From Halosimplex rubrum (GTDB lineage Archaea; Halobacteriota; Halobacteria; Halobacteriales; Haloarculaceae), in contig NZ_CP058910.1 of the NCBI RefSeq assembly GCF_013415885.1, forward strand, positions 3,534,001 through 3,598,000: a stretch of 64,000 bases of DNA. Direction: 5' to 3'. Of the stretch, positions 7,563 through 15,461 are shown piece after piece (position 1 is the stretch's first letter; the number at the start of each line of letters is the position of its first letter). The notes under the pieces were generated by a model, which saw nothing but the letters and a program-made list of their open reading frames with translations, had not been told where the DNA came from and did no database searches. A program made the translations under genes and the position numbers.

Positions 7563-8449
7563 GCACGCAAATCGAACAAGAGCAGACAGAGGAGCAGACC
7601 GAGGCCGAACCGGCCGAGGAGGCCGAACAGTCGCCACAGGACCGGCGACTCTCCGAGAAGAAGGCCCGCGCCGAGGCCCGCGAGCGCGAGGAGCAGGCCC
7701 GCGAGGAGGTCCGCGACGCCGACGACACCGTCCGGATCAAGGTGTTCCGCTACGACCCCGAGGTCGAGGGCAAGTCCGAACCGCGCTTCGACGACTTCTC
7801 GGTCCCCTTCTTCAAGGGGATGACCGTCCTCGACGCGCTGATCTACGCCCGGGACCACTACGACTCGTCGCTGACCTTCCGCCACTCCTGCCGGCAGGCG
7901 GTCTGTGGCTCCGACGCGCTGTTCGTCAACGGCCAGCAGCGACTCGGCTGCAAGACCCAGATGGCCGACCTCGAAGGGCCGGTCCGCATCGAACCGCTCC
8001 CCCACCAGGACGTGGTGAAGGACCTGGTCGTGGACATGGAGCACTTCTACGAGCAGATGGAGGCCGTCGAGCCGTACTTCCAGCCCGACGAGCTACCCGA
8101 GGGCGAACGCGAGGAACAGCGCCAGACCCCCGAAAACCGCGAGAAAGTGAAGATGTCGACGCGGTGTATCTGGTGTGGCGCCTGCATGTCCTCGTGTAAC
8201 ATCGCCGCGGGCGACAACGAGTACCTCGGCCCGGCGGCCATCAACAAGGCCTACCGGTTCGCGATGGACGAGCGCGAGGGCGAGATCCAGAAGGAGGACC
8301 GCCTGGAGATCATCGAGCAGGAACACGGCGTCTGGCGCTGTCAGACCCAGTTCTCCTGCACGGAGGTCTGTCCGAAGGACATCCCGCTGACCGAGCACAT
8401 TCAGGAACTGAAACGCGAAGCGGTGAAGTCGAACCTCAAATTCTGGTAA
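7559..8449 (+). CDS. sdhB: Succinate dehydrogenase iron-sulfur subunit
   Basis: The 296-residue electron-transfer subunit of complex II starts at the ATG overlapping the sdhD stop. The first about 60 residues are a highly charged Glu/Gln/Arg extension not found in bacterial SdhB. The [2Fe-2S] site is C111, C116, D119 and C131; Asp in the third position is also found in some bacterial enzymes such as E. coli SdhB. The [4Fe-4S] site is CIWCGACMSSC (C203, C206, C209) and the [3Fe-4S] ligands include CTEVCP near residue 266. The protein passes electrons from the FAD of SdhA to the membrane anchors. sdhA begins two bases after the stop. Confidence 0.96.
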   Translation: MSTQIEQEQTEEQTEAEPAEEAEQSPQDRRLSEKKARAEAREREEQAREEVRDADDTVRIKVFRYDPEVEGKSEPRFDDFSVPFFKGMTVLDALIYARDHYDSSLTFRHSCRQAVCGSDALFVNGQQRLGCKTQMADLEGPVRIEPLPHQDVVKDLVVDMEHFYEQMEAVEPYFQPDELPEGEREEQRQTPENREKVKMSTRCIWCGACMSSCNIAAGDNEYLGPAAINKAYRFAMDEREGEIQKEDRLEIIEQEHGVWRCQTQFSCTEVCPKDIPLTEHIQELKREAVKSNLKFW

Positions 8450-8451
8450 CA

Positions 8452-10275
8452 ATGCACGAACACGACGTACTCGTCGTCGGCGCGGGCGGCGCAGGCCTGC
8501 GCGCGGCGATCGCGGCACACGAAGCGGGAGCGGACGTGGCGATGGTCACGAAGCTCCACCCCGTCCGGAGCCACACCGGGGCGGCCGAGGGCGGCATCAA
8601 CGCCGCCCTCCACCCCGAGGACTCCTGGGAACTGCACGCCTACGACACGATGAAGGGCTCGGACTACCTCGGGGACGCCCCCGCGGTCGAGACCTTCGCC
8701 CAGGACGCGCCGGACGAGGTCATCCAACTCGAACACTGGGGGATGCCCTTCTCCCGCGAGGAGGACGGCACCGTCTCCCAGCGGCCGTTCGGCGGCCTCA
8801 GCCACCCCCGAACGACCTACGCCGGCGCCGAGACCGGCCACCACCTGCTCCACACGATGTACGAGCAGGTCGTCAAGCGCGGCATCACCGTCTACGAGGA
8901 ACAGCAGGTGCTGGACCTCGCGGTGACCGACCACGACGACGTCGAGGACCGGGAGTGTCACGGCGTCGTCGCCTACGACATCGCCAGCGGCGAGATCCAG
9001 GGGTACCGCGCCACCAACGGCGTCATCCTCGCGACGGGCGGTCCCGGCCAGGTGTTCGACCACACCACCAACGCGGTCGCCAACACCGGCGACGGCTACG
9101 CGATGGCCTACCGCGCCGGCGTCCCGCTGGAGGACATGGAGTTCGTCCAGTTCCACCCCACGACGCTCCCGTCGACCGGCGTCCTCATCTCCGAGGGCGT
9201 CCGCGGCGAGGGCGGCATCCTCTACAACGACAACGAGGAGCGCCTGATGTTCGAGTACGGCTACGCGAACAACGACGGCGAACTCGCCTCCCGCGACGTG
9301 GTCTCGCGGGCGGAACTCACCGAGGTCAACGAGGGTCGCGGCATCGAGGACGAGTACGTCCACCTCGACATGCGCCACCTCGGCGAGGAGCGCATCCTCG
9401 ACCGCCTGGAGAACATCCTCCACCTCGCGGAGGACTTCGAGGGGGTCGACGGCCTCGACGAGCCGATGCCGGTCAAGCCCGGCCAGCACTACCAGATGGG
9501 CGGCGTCGAGGTCGACGAGAACGGCCACACCTGCATCGACGGCCTCTACGCGGCCGGCGAGGTGGCCTGCGTCTCGCTGCACGGCGGCAACCGCCTCGGC
9601 GGCAACGCGCTGCCCGAACTGCTCGTGTTCGGCGCCCGCGCCGGCAAGCACGCCGCCGGCGGCGACATGAAGGAGGCGGAGATCCAGACCGGACCCAGCG
9701 CCGAGAGCGAAGCCGGTGAGATCCCCGACGGCGTCGATGTCGGAGCGGTCGACGCCGGCAGCGAGTCCGTCGCCGCCGACGGCGCCGCGGTCGACGCTGG
9801 GACCGTCGTCGAGAGCGAGGTCCAGCGCCAGCAGGAACGGGTCGACCACCTCCTCGAAGACGAGGGCGTCAACCACGCGCAGGTCCGCGACGACATCCAG
9901 CAGACGATGACGGCCAACGTCAACGTCTTCCGCCGCGAGGAGAACCTCAAGGACGCTCTCGGGGACATCCGCGAGGCCCGAGAGCGTTACCGCCACGTCG
10001 CCGCCTCGGACCCCTCGCGCACGTACAACACCGACCTGATGCACACGATGGAGACCCGCAACATCATCGACATCGCGGAGGCCATCACGGTCGGCGCCCT
10101 CGCTCGCGAGGAGTTCCGCGGCGCCCACTGGCGCGAGCAGTACCAGGAGCGCCGGGACGACGAGTGGCTCAAACACACCATGCTCGCCTGGTCGGACGGC
10201 AACCCCCGGCTGTACTACAAACCCGTCCTCCTCGAAGGCGAGAAAGAGTACGAGCCGAAGGAACGTAGCTACTAG
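8452..10275 (+). CDS. sdhA: Succinate dehydrogenase flavoprotein subunit
   Basis: The 607-residue catalytic subunit of complex II oxidises succinate to fumarate. The FAD-binding GAGGAGLRAA lies at the N-terminus. RSHTGAAEGGINAAL holds H41, the expected covalent FAD attachment site. HPTTLPSTG and GNRLGGNALPELLVFG are substrate and FAD contact motifs. Residues about 405-455 are an Asp/Glu/Ala-rich insertion between the capping and helical domains, as in other haloarchaeal SdhA. It is the last gene of the operon; a 142-base spacer with a GGAGCG/CGCTCC hairpin (10339-10354) follows and may end transcription. Confidence 0.97.
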   Translation: MHEHDVLVVGAGGAGLRAAIAAHEAGADVAMVTKLHPVRSHTGAAEGGINAALHPEDSWELHAYDTMKGSDYLGDAPAVETFAQDAPDEVIQLEHWGMPFSREEDGTVSQRPFGGLSHPRTTYAGAETGHHLLHTMYEQVVKRGITVYEEQQVLDLAVTDHDDVEDRECHGVVAYDIASGEIQGYRATNGVILATGGPGQVFDHTTNAVANTGDGYAMAYRAGVPLEDMEFVQFHPTTLPSTGVLISEGVRGEGGILYNDNEERLMFEYGYANNDGELASRDVVSRAELTEVNEGRGIEDEYVHLDMRHLGEERILDRLENILHLAEDFEGVDGLDEPMPVKPGQHYQMGGVEVDENGHTCIDGLYAAGEVACVSLHGGNRLGGNALPELLVFGARAGKHAAGGDMKEAEIQTGPSAESEAGEIPDGVDVGAVDAGSESVAADGAAVDAGTVVESEVQRQQERVDHLLEDEGVNHAQVRDDIQQTMTANVNVFRREENLKDALGDIREARERYRHVAASDPSRTYNTDLMHTMETRNIIDIAEAITVGALAREEFRGAHWREQYQERRDDEWLKHTMLAWSDGNPRLYYKPVLLEGEKEYEPKERSY

Positions 10276-10417
10276 AGACCGTCTTTCTCGCGGGCGGGTT
10301 TCCTCGTTGGCCTTCGCGAGCGGCGCCGACGAGAGGGCGGAGCGCTCGCGCTCCCGGCGCACTCGCGGCTGCTACGCTACCGTGAGAACCGCCGGAAAAA
10401 CCGCGACCGCTCGCCGT

Positions 10418-11059
10418 TTAGGACTCGTCGCCGTCTGCGTCGGCCTCGTCGGTGGACCCGGATTCGTCCGCTTCGTCGTCGCTCTCGTCGACGACCCAGT
10501 CCTCGCGGACGCGCTTGGTCCCCGAGTCGGTCTCGATGATGAGGACGTTGTAGTCCTCCGTACCGGTCTTGACGCCGGTGACGGTCCCGCTGCTGGTACC
10601 GTAGACCGAGGAGTCGGGACCGGCCACGTGGAAGGTGACCTCCTCGCCGCGCTCGACGGACACGTCGCCGAACCCGACGGGCGAGCGCGGAACCGACTGC
10701 GCACCGCCGCGGTACAGCGGTTGTGTCCGCCCGCCGTCGTCGCTCGCGGCCGTCGCGTCGGCGGCGCCCTCCGCGTCGGCCTCGCCGACGCGACGGCCGA
10801 ACCCGCACCGTTTCGTCTCCTCGACGACCACCTGGTCGATCGTCAGCGTGGGGTGAGACTGCTTCCACTCGCCGAGCGCGGTCTCCATCCGCTCGGCCGT
10901 CAGGTCGTCGCGCGCGGACACGTCGATCTCGAACGACCGCACCGACCGCTCGCCCGTCCGCGACTCGACGACCAGTTGCGCCTCGAAGACGCTCTCCGAT
11001 CTGTTCTTCGCCTGTCGCTCGTACTCAAGTTCTGACCCGTCGACAGTTATCATTGGCAT
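10418..11059 (-). CDS. Conserved haloarchaeal protein, unknown function
   Basis: The 213-residue acidic protein has no signal peptide or membrane segment. The N-terminal half (about 1-90) is a mixed alpha/beta region (SFEIDVSARDDLTAERMETALGEWKQSHPTL, written here in part). A linker rich in Ala/Asp follows. A second region, about 125-190 (RGEEVTFHVAGPDSSVYG to KRVREDWVVDE), reads as a small beta-barrel. The last 25 residues are an Asp/Glu/Ser tail. A TATA-like TATATTG on the reverse strand at 11079-11087 gives a leaderless start at 11059; a second in-frame Met is two codons in. It converges with sdhA. Confidence 0.75.
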   Translation of the reverse strand: MPMITVDGSELEYERQAKNRSESVFEAQLVVESRTGERSVRSFEIDVSARDDLTAERMETALGEWKQSHPTLTIDQVVVEETKRCGFGRRVGEADAEGAADATAASDDGGRTQPLYRGGAQSVPRSPVGFGDVSVERGEEVTFHVAGPDSSVYGTSSGTVTGVKTGTEDYNVLIIETDSGTKRVREDWVVDESDDEADESGSTDEADADGDES

Positions 11060-11260
11060 GTCGATAGCTCGACTGTTTGTATATTGGTGAGAAGTGAGTC
11101 ATATATCTTTTCCAAGCCGTTTGGTAGAACCGAACGGTCGACGGGAGCGAACGCCGGATCGAGCGCGTACTCGCGAATCGATCGCTACCGGACTACACGT
11201 CGATTTCCGGGAAGGAGAGCGACCGAAAGTGGTTTTTGCCCGTTCTCGCTGGGTGATAGC
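11060..11260. promoter_or_regulatory. Divergent promoter region
   Basis: This 201-base spacer is AT-richer than its surroundings. TATATTG at 11079-11087 serves the reverse-strand gene at 11059. GGTTTTTGCC at 11231-11240 is centred 26 bases before the ATG at 11261. ATATATC at 11101-11107 has no obvious assigned start. Confidence 0.45.
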
Positions 11261-12394
11261 ATGACGTACACCGTCGCCGTCGTCGGAACGGGGCCAGACC
11301 CGGAGAACCCGACCGTCGAGGGGTTCGCGATGGGCTACCGCCACGCCGAGTCGTTCGAAAACGACGACCGCTGCGAGGTCGTCGCCTGCGCGGACATCGT
11401 CCCGGAGAACGCCGAGGCGTTCGGCCGGACGTTCGACCTGCCCGACGAGAACGTCTTCGAGGACTACGAGGCGATGCTCGACGCCGTCGAGCCCGACGTC
11501 GTGACCGTCGCGGTCCCGCCGGCGATCCACGAGGACGTGGTCGTCGACTGCGCCCGTAGCGGCGTCGTCTCGGCGATCCACGCCGAGAAGCCGATGGCAC
11601 ACACCTGGGGGTCGGCCCGGCGGATGGCACAGGCCTGCTGGCGTCGCGACGTGCAGCTGACCTTCAACCGTCAGCGACGGTTCGGGAAGCCGTTCAGGGA
11701 GGCGAAACGGCTGGTCGACGGCGGGGAGATCGGCGAGCTCCGCCGGATCGAGACCACGTGGAGCGACCTGTACGACACCGGCGCCCACACGATCGACCTG
11801 ACCGGCATGTTCGCCGGCGAGGCCGAGCCCGAGTGGGTCATCGCCCAGATCGACTACCGCGAGGAAGACGTGCGCTTCGGGATGCACCAGGAGAATCAGG
11901 CGTGGGCGCTCTGGGAGTACGAGACCGGCGTCCAGGGCGTCATCTCGGGCGGGAAGGGCAGCGACTTCGCCGACGCCGCCCACGTGATCCGCGGGACCGA
12001 GGGCGAGATCCGCATCGACAGCGAGACGGGCAACATGCTGGAGATCCGCCGCGCCGGCGACGGGTCGTGGCAGGCCGTCGACGTGGACGGCGAGGACCTC
12101 CACGGCGCCAACGCCGAGGGTCGACAGTACGGCAGCGAGTACATCGACCGCGCGGCGGGCGAGGTCGTCGACGCGCTGGCGGAGGGTCGGGAGTCCGAAC
12201 TCGGCGCGAAGAACGGGCTGAAGACCGCCGAGATCATCTTCGGCGCCTACGAGTCCGCCCGCAAGCGCGGCCGCGTCGAGTTCCCGCTGGACGCGGAGGA
12301 CAACGCCTTCGCGGACCTCGTCGAGCGCGGCGAACTCGAATACGTCCCCGAGCGCGACGACGGTGCGGGGGCCGACGAAGCGACCGACGACTGA
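11261..12394 (+). CDS. Gfo/Idh/MocA family oxidoreductase
   Basis: This NAD(P)-dependent sugar or inositol dehydrogenase-type enzyme has 377 residues. The Rossmann start is MTYTVAVVGTGPDPENPT, and VVACADI follows as the second strand. The family motif EKPMA appears as IHAEKPMAHTWGSARRM, holding the Lys of the catalytic region. FNRQRRFGKPF and TGAHTIDLTGMF provide candidate substrate-contact residues. The C-terminal beta-sheet domain contains the GTEGEIRIDSETG motif. An Asp/Glu-rich tail ends the protein. The substrate is unknown. A T-run in the spacer at 12428-12432 may end transcription before the hydrolase gene at 12459. Confidence 0.92.
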   Translation: MTYTVAVVGTGPDPENPTVEGFAMGYRHAESFENDDRCEVVACADIVPENAEAFGRTFDLPDENVFEDYEAMLDAVEPDVVTVAVPPAIHEDVVVDCARSGVVSAIHAEKPMAHTWGSARRMAQACWRRDVQLTFNRQRRFGKPFREAKRLVDGGEIGELRRIETTWSDLYDTGAHTIDLTGMFAGEAEPEWVIAQIDYREEDVRFGMHQENQAWALWEYETGVQGVISGGKGSDFADAAHVIRGTEGEIRIDSETGNMLEIRRAGDGSWQAVDVDGEDLHGANAEGRQYGSEYIDRAAGEVVDALAEGRESELGAKNGLKTAEIIFGAYESARKRGRVEFPLDAEDNAFADLVERGELEYVPERDDGAGADEATDD

Positions 12395-12458
12395 GTCCGG
12401 CGAAGCGCCCACCCGACCGGGGGCGCCTTTTTGTGGCCCCCTTGCGCAGTCCCCGTCC

Positions 12459-13181
12459 ATGCAGTTCACGGAGTTCGGCGACGGCGACGAGCGCGTCCTG
12501 TTCGTCCTCGGGTGGGGAAACCGCACGCACCACGAGAACGTGCGCTGGCTGGTCGACGAACTGGTCGACGCCGGCTACACCGTCGACGTGGGGCAGATCC
12601 CCGACCACGGCAGCGACTTCGACGCCGAGTACGTCCGCCCGACCCGGCGACACCACGACGCGACCGAGCCCGACCGGATACTCTCGCACAGCACCGGCGG
12701 CCTGGTCGCCGCACACCTCGACTCGCCGGCGCCGCGGACCTATCTGAGCCCCTGGTGGGGGATGGCCGACGCGGGGCTCCTCGGGCGCCTCGTCGCCGCG
12801 CTGCCCACCGACCGCCCGGTCGTCCCGGTCCCCTTCGAGGAGGGTGCCCTCGGCGACCTCGCGACGGAACGCCAGCGCCGGGAGGGGCCCGACCGGATCG
12901 CCCCGGCGTTCCTGCGGACGGTCGCCGACGCGCAGTCGCGACTGCCCCCGTTCCGAGCGGACAGCGTGGTCTTCTGCTCGCTCCGCGATAGCGTGGTCGG
13001 CGTCGACGCCATCGGCGAACACGCCCCAGCCGAGCGGACGGTCCTCTACGACGGCGGCCACGAGTGTTTTTCGTCGTCGTCGCGCGACCGGGCCGTCGAG
13101 TGGATCCTGGCCGTGCTCGAGGAGGGGCCCGACGCCCTGGCGGGACCGGTTCGAGTCGGTCCCGAGTCGACCGCCGAGTGA
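12459..13181 (+). CDS. Alpha/beta hydrolase-like protein
   Basis: The 240-residue protein begins MQFTEFGDGDERVLFVLGWGN. The nucleophile elbow reads SHSTGGLVAAHL, matching G/S-x-S-x-G with Ser as candidate nucleophile. VVFCSLRDSVV offers the acid region and DGGHECFSS the catalytic His. No signal peptide is present, so it probably acts in the cytoplasm. The start at 12459 follows a 64-base spacer after the oxidoreductase. The substrate is unknown. It converges with the membrane protein gene at 13183, only one base separating the two stops. Confidence 0.75.
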   Translation: MQFTEFGDGDERVLFVLGWGNRTHHENVRWLVDELVDAGYTVDVGQIPDHGSDFDAEYVRPTRRHHDATEPDRILSHSTGGLVAAHLDSPAPRTYLSPWWGMADAGLLGRLVAALPTDRPVVPVPFEEGALGDLATERQRREGPDRIAPAFLRTVADAQSRLPPFRADSVVFCSLRDSVVGVDAIGEHAPAERTVLYDGGHECFSSSSRDRAVEWILAVLEEGPDALAGPVRVGPESTAE

Positions 13182-13182
13182 C

Positions 13183-13737
13183 TCAGAACAGCACGTACAG
13201 CATGAGGTAGACGACGATGCCCAGGGTAAAGGAGATCAGCCACAGCGCCGCCGCGACGCGGCCGACGGTCGGGTGGCGCGTCTCCCGTAGCTCCGGGACC
13301 GAACGCGTGAGCGCCAGCAGGAGGACGTAGATGACCAGCGGGACGCAGACGACGGCGAGGACGATGTGGACGGCGAGGATCCCCGGATAGATCACGCCTT
13401 CGACCAGCGGCGGTCCGGAGAAGTCGCTCGGTCCCAGCAGGGCGACGCGGTAGAGGTACGCGACGAGGAAGAGGGCGAACAGGCCGGTCGTCGACAGCAT
13501 CGCCGCGCGGTGGCGCGCCACGTCGCCGCGGCGGATCGCCCGGACGCCGACGACGATGGTCCCGATCGCCGTCGCGCTCACGACGGCGTTGACGTGCGGG
13601 ATGGCCGCCAACACGGCGTCGGGCGCTCGCGGCAGGAGGCTCTGGGGGATGGCCTGCAGCGCCGCCGCGAACACGAGCGCGAGCGCGACGACCGAGAGGA
13701 CACCCGAGACCGCAGGGACGTGCTCGCTGACGTTCAT
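13183..13737 (-). CDS. DUF420-type integral membrane protein
   Basis: The 184-residue protein has five predicted membrane segments: about 10-28, 41-63, 80-102, 117-142 and 158-182. Conserved His in IPHVNAV, RHRAAML and ILAVHIVLAV resemble the DUF420 family, which in other prokaryotes lies near cytochrome oxidase and heme genes. That link is family knowledge; no oxidase genes are in this window. The start ATG at 13737 is supported by the first membrane segment following directly. Confidence 0.85.
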   Translation of the reverse strand: MNVSEHVPAVSGVLSVVALALVFAAALQAIPQSLLPRAPDAVLAAIPHVNAVVSATAIGTIVVGVRAIRRGDVARHRAAMLSTTGLFALFLVAYLYRVALLGPSDFSGPPLVEGVIYPGILAVHIVLAVVCVPLVIYVLLLALTRSVPELRETRHPTVGRVAAALWLISFTLGIVVYLMLYVLF

Positions 13738-13846
13738 CGGTCGAGGCTCGGGACCGGAGCGTCAATGCAGTTGCGCTTCGCGGCCGCCGGCGCCGCGACC
13801 CGCGACCGCGGGAACGCCGACCGCCGGCGCCGGCGACCGCAGGCGG

Positions 13847-15145
13847 TCAGGGCCAGAGCCCGCGGGCCTCGTGGGCCTCGGCGATCCGCGAGAGCGCGAC
13901 CGCGTAGGCGGCGTCGCGCCAGGTGCCGTCGCTCGACTCGAACTCCTCGGCGACGGCCTCGAACGCGGCGAGCATCTCGGTCTCCAGTTCCTCGTTGACG
14001 CGCTCGGCGGACCACGAGCGGCGGTTGATGTCCTGCAGCCACTCGAAGTAGCTGACCGTGACGCCGCCGGCGTTCGCGAGGATGTCCGGGATCACCGGGA
14101 CGCCCCGGTCGGCGAGGACCTCGTCCGCGGCGAACGACACCGGGCCGTTCGCGCCCTCGACGACGACGTCGGCGCGGACCTCGGAGACGTTGGCCTCGGT
14201 GATCGCGTTGCCGACCGCCGCGGGGACGAGCACGTCCACGTCGAGCCCCAGCAGTTCGTCGTTCGTGACGGTGCGGTCGGCGTGGGCCGCGACCGCCTCC
14301 GGCTGCTCCTCGTGAGAGGGGATCGAGCGGGTGTCGAGGCCGTCGGGGTCGTAGGCGGCGCCGGTCACGTCGCTGACGGCGACGACGGTCGCGCCCCAGT
14401 CGTCGAGCAGACGCGCGGCGTTCGCGCCGACGCTCCCGAACCCCTGAACGGCGACGGTCGCCTCCGAGAGCGGCGTGTCGTAGTACTCGGCGACCTCGCG
14501 GGTCACGATGGCGACGCTCCGCCCGGGCGCTTCCGCGCGGCCCTCGCTCCCGCCGATGACCGGCGGCTTCCCGGTGACGACGCCCGGGATGGTCTCGGCC
14601 TCCTGCATGCTGTAGGCGTCCATCATCCACGACATGGTCTCGGCGTCGGTCCCCATGTCCGGCGCGGGGATGTCCGCCGTCGGCCCGATGACGTCGCGGA
14701 TCTCGTCGGTGAATCGGCGGGTGAGCCGCTCGCGTTCGTCGTCGCTCAGGTCCTTGGGGTCGACGACGACGCCGCCTTTCGCACCGCCGAAAGGGATGTC
14801 CATCACCGCGCACTTCCAGGTCATCCACATGGCGAGGCCGATCGACTCCTCGCGGGAGACCTCCGGGTGGAACCGTATCCCGCCCTTGTACGGCCCGCGG
14901 ACGCTGTCGTGCTGGGCGCGGTAGCCGCGGAACACCTCGACGCTCCCGTCGTCGCGCTCGATCGGGACGGTCACCTCGTGGACCGCGTCCGGGTGGAGAA
15001 AGCGCGTGACGACGTTCGGGTCCACGTCGACCAGCGAGGCCGCTCTCCGTAGCTGGCGGCGGGCCGTCGCCAGCGCCGACTCCGGTTCGTCTTCGGGCGC
15101 CTCGATACTGTCGACTGTCGGCTGGTCGGTTGTGTCGGAAGACAT
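13847..15145 (-). CDS. gdhB: Glutamate dehydrogenase
   Basis: The 432-residue enzyme interconverts glutamate with 2-oxoglutarate and ammonium using NAD(P)(H). The signature [14 protein letters not shown] and the catalytic-Lys motif [14 protein letters not shown] are present, followed by [14 protein letters not shown]. The Rossmann domain starts at [14 protein letters not shown]. The ending GDGTWRD-type region is conserved. The start at 15145 ([10 protein letters not shown]) was chosen over the open upstream frame because the small zinc-ribbon gene occupies that DNA, its stop lying 11 bases upstream. Both genes are therefore one operon. The cofactor preference is not determined; the symbol follows haloarchaeal usage and is tentative. 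Confidence 0.95.
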   Translation of the reverse strand: MSSDTTDQPTVDSIEAPEDEPESALATARRQLRRAASLVDVDPNVVTRFLHPDAVHEVTVPIERDDGSVEVFRGYRAQHDSVRGPYKGGIRFHPEVSREESIGLAMWMTWKCAVMDIPFGGAKGGVVVDPKDLSDDERERLTRRFTDEIRDVIGPTADIPAPDMGTDAETMSWMMDAYSMQEAETIPGVVTGKPPVIGGSEGRAEAPGRSVAIVTREVAEYYDTPLSEATVAVQGFGSVGANAARLLDDWGATVVAVSDVTGAAYDPDGLDTRSIPSHEEQPEAVAAHADRTVTNDELLGLDVDVLVPAAVGNAITEANVSEVRADVVVEGANGPVSFAADEVLADRGVPVIPDILANAGGVTVSYFEWLQDINRRSWSAERVNEELETEMLAAFEAVAEEFESSDGTWRDAAYAVALSRIAEAHEARGLWP

Positions 15146-15156
15146 GGGGGGACCGC

Positions 15157-15309
15157 TCACTCCAGCGACATCGCGCGGTTCTGGAACTCGCCGTCGCAGT
15201 CCGGGCAGTCGCCCGGATGGGTCTCGGCTTTCACGATCTTCCCGCAGACGAGACACTCGTAGGTCGACCTCGACGCCGCGTCGTCGGCGATGTCCTGATG
15301 GTGGGGCAC
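15157..15309 (-). CDS. Rubrerythrin-like/rubredoxin-type zinc-ribbon protein (50 aa)
   Basis: This short gene starts at a GTG (15309). The 50-residue product has two CxxC knuckles, C19/C22 (YECLVCGK) and C35/C38 (GDCPDCDG), spaced like a rubredoxin or zinc ribbon. The ending FQNRAMSLE is typical of the haloarchaeal 'rubrerythrin-like domain' small proteins. The start is supported by a TATA element centred 26 bases upstream. It directly precedes gdh in the same operon, so a role in redox or metal-dependent regulation of that enzyme is possible but unproven. Confidence 0.82.
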   Translation of the reverse strand: MPHHQDIADDAASRSTYECLVCGKIVKAETHPGDCPDCDGEFQNRAMSLE

Positions 15310-15330
15310 GTTAGGGACCACGGCGCGGAC

Positions 15331-15340
15331 TAATATAGTA
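15331..15340 (-). promoter_or_regulatory. TATA box of the zinc-ribbon/gdh operon
   Basis: On the reverse strand this reads ACTATATTAG, centred about 26 bases before the GTG at 15309. It predicts a leaderless transcript starting at the zinc-ribbon gene. Confidence 0.6.
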
Positions 15341-15356
15341 TTAAGTATTTAGAGTA

Positions 15357-15374
15357 TATTAACACATATTAATA
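15357..15374. promoter_or_regulatory. Inverted repeat TATTAA-N6-TTAATA upstream of the gdh operon TATA box
   Basis: A perfect 6-base inverted repeat with a 6-base spacer lies about 20 bases upstream of the TATA box, in a very AT-rich 45-base patch. The position fits an activator or Lrp-type regulator binding site. The AT-richness of the patch makes chance palindromes more likely. Confidence 0.4.
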
Positions 15375-15461
15375 CGCATAGCGCACGGTGCCGTCGCTCG
15401 CTGCCGGCGAGTGCGCGAAAAAATGCCGCCGCGAACGCGAGCGGTCAGTTCGTCCGCGGTT

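Noticed and set aside
7889-7951. Asp in place of a Cys ligand in the SdhB [2Fe-2S] site
   Set aside because: The same substitution occurs in functional bacterial SdhB such as E. coli, so it is not a defect.
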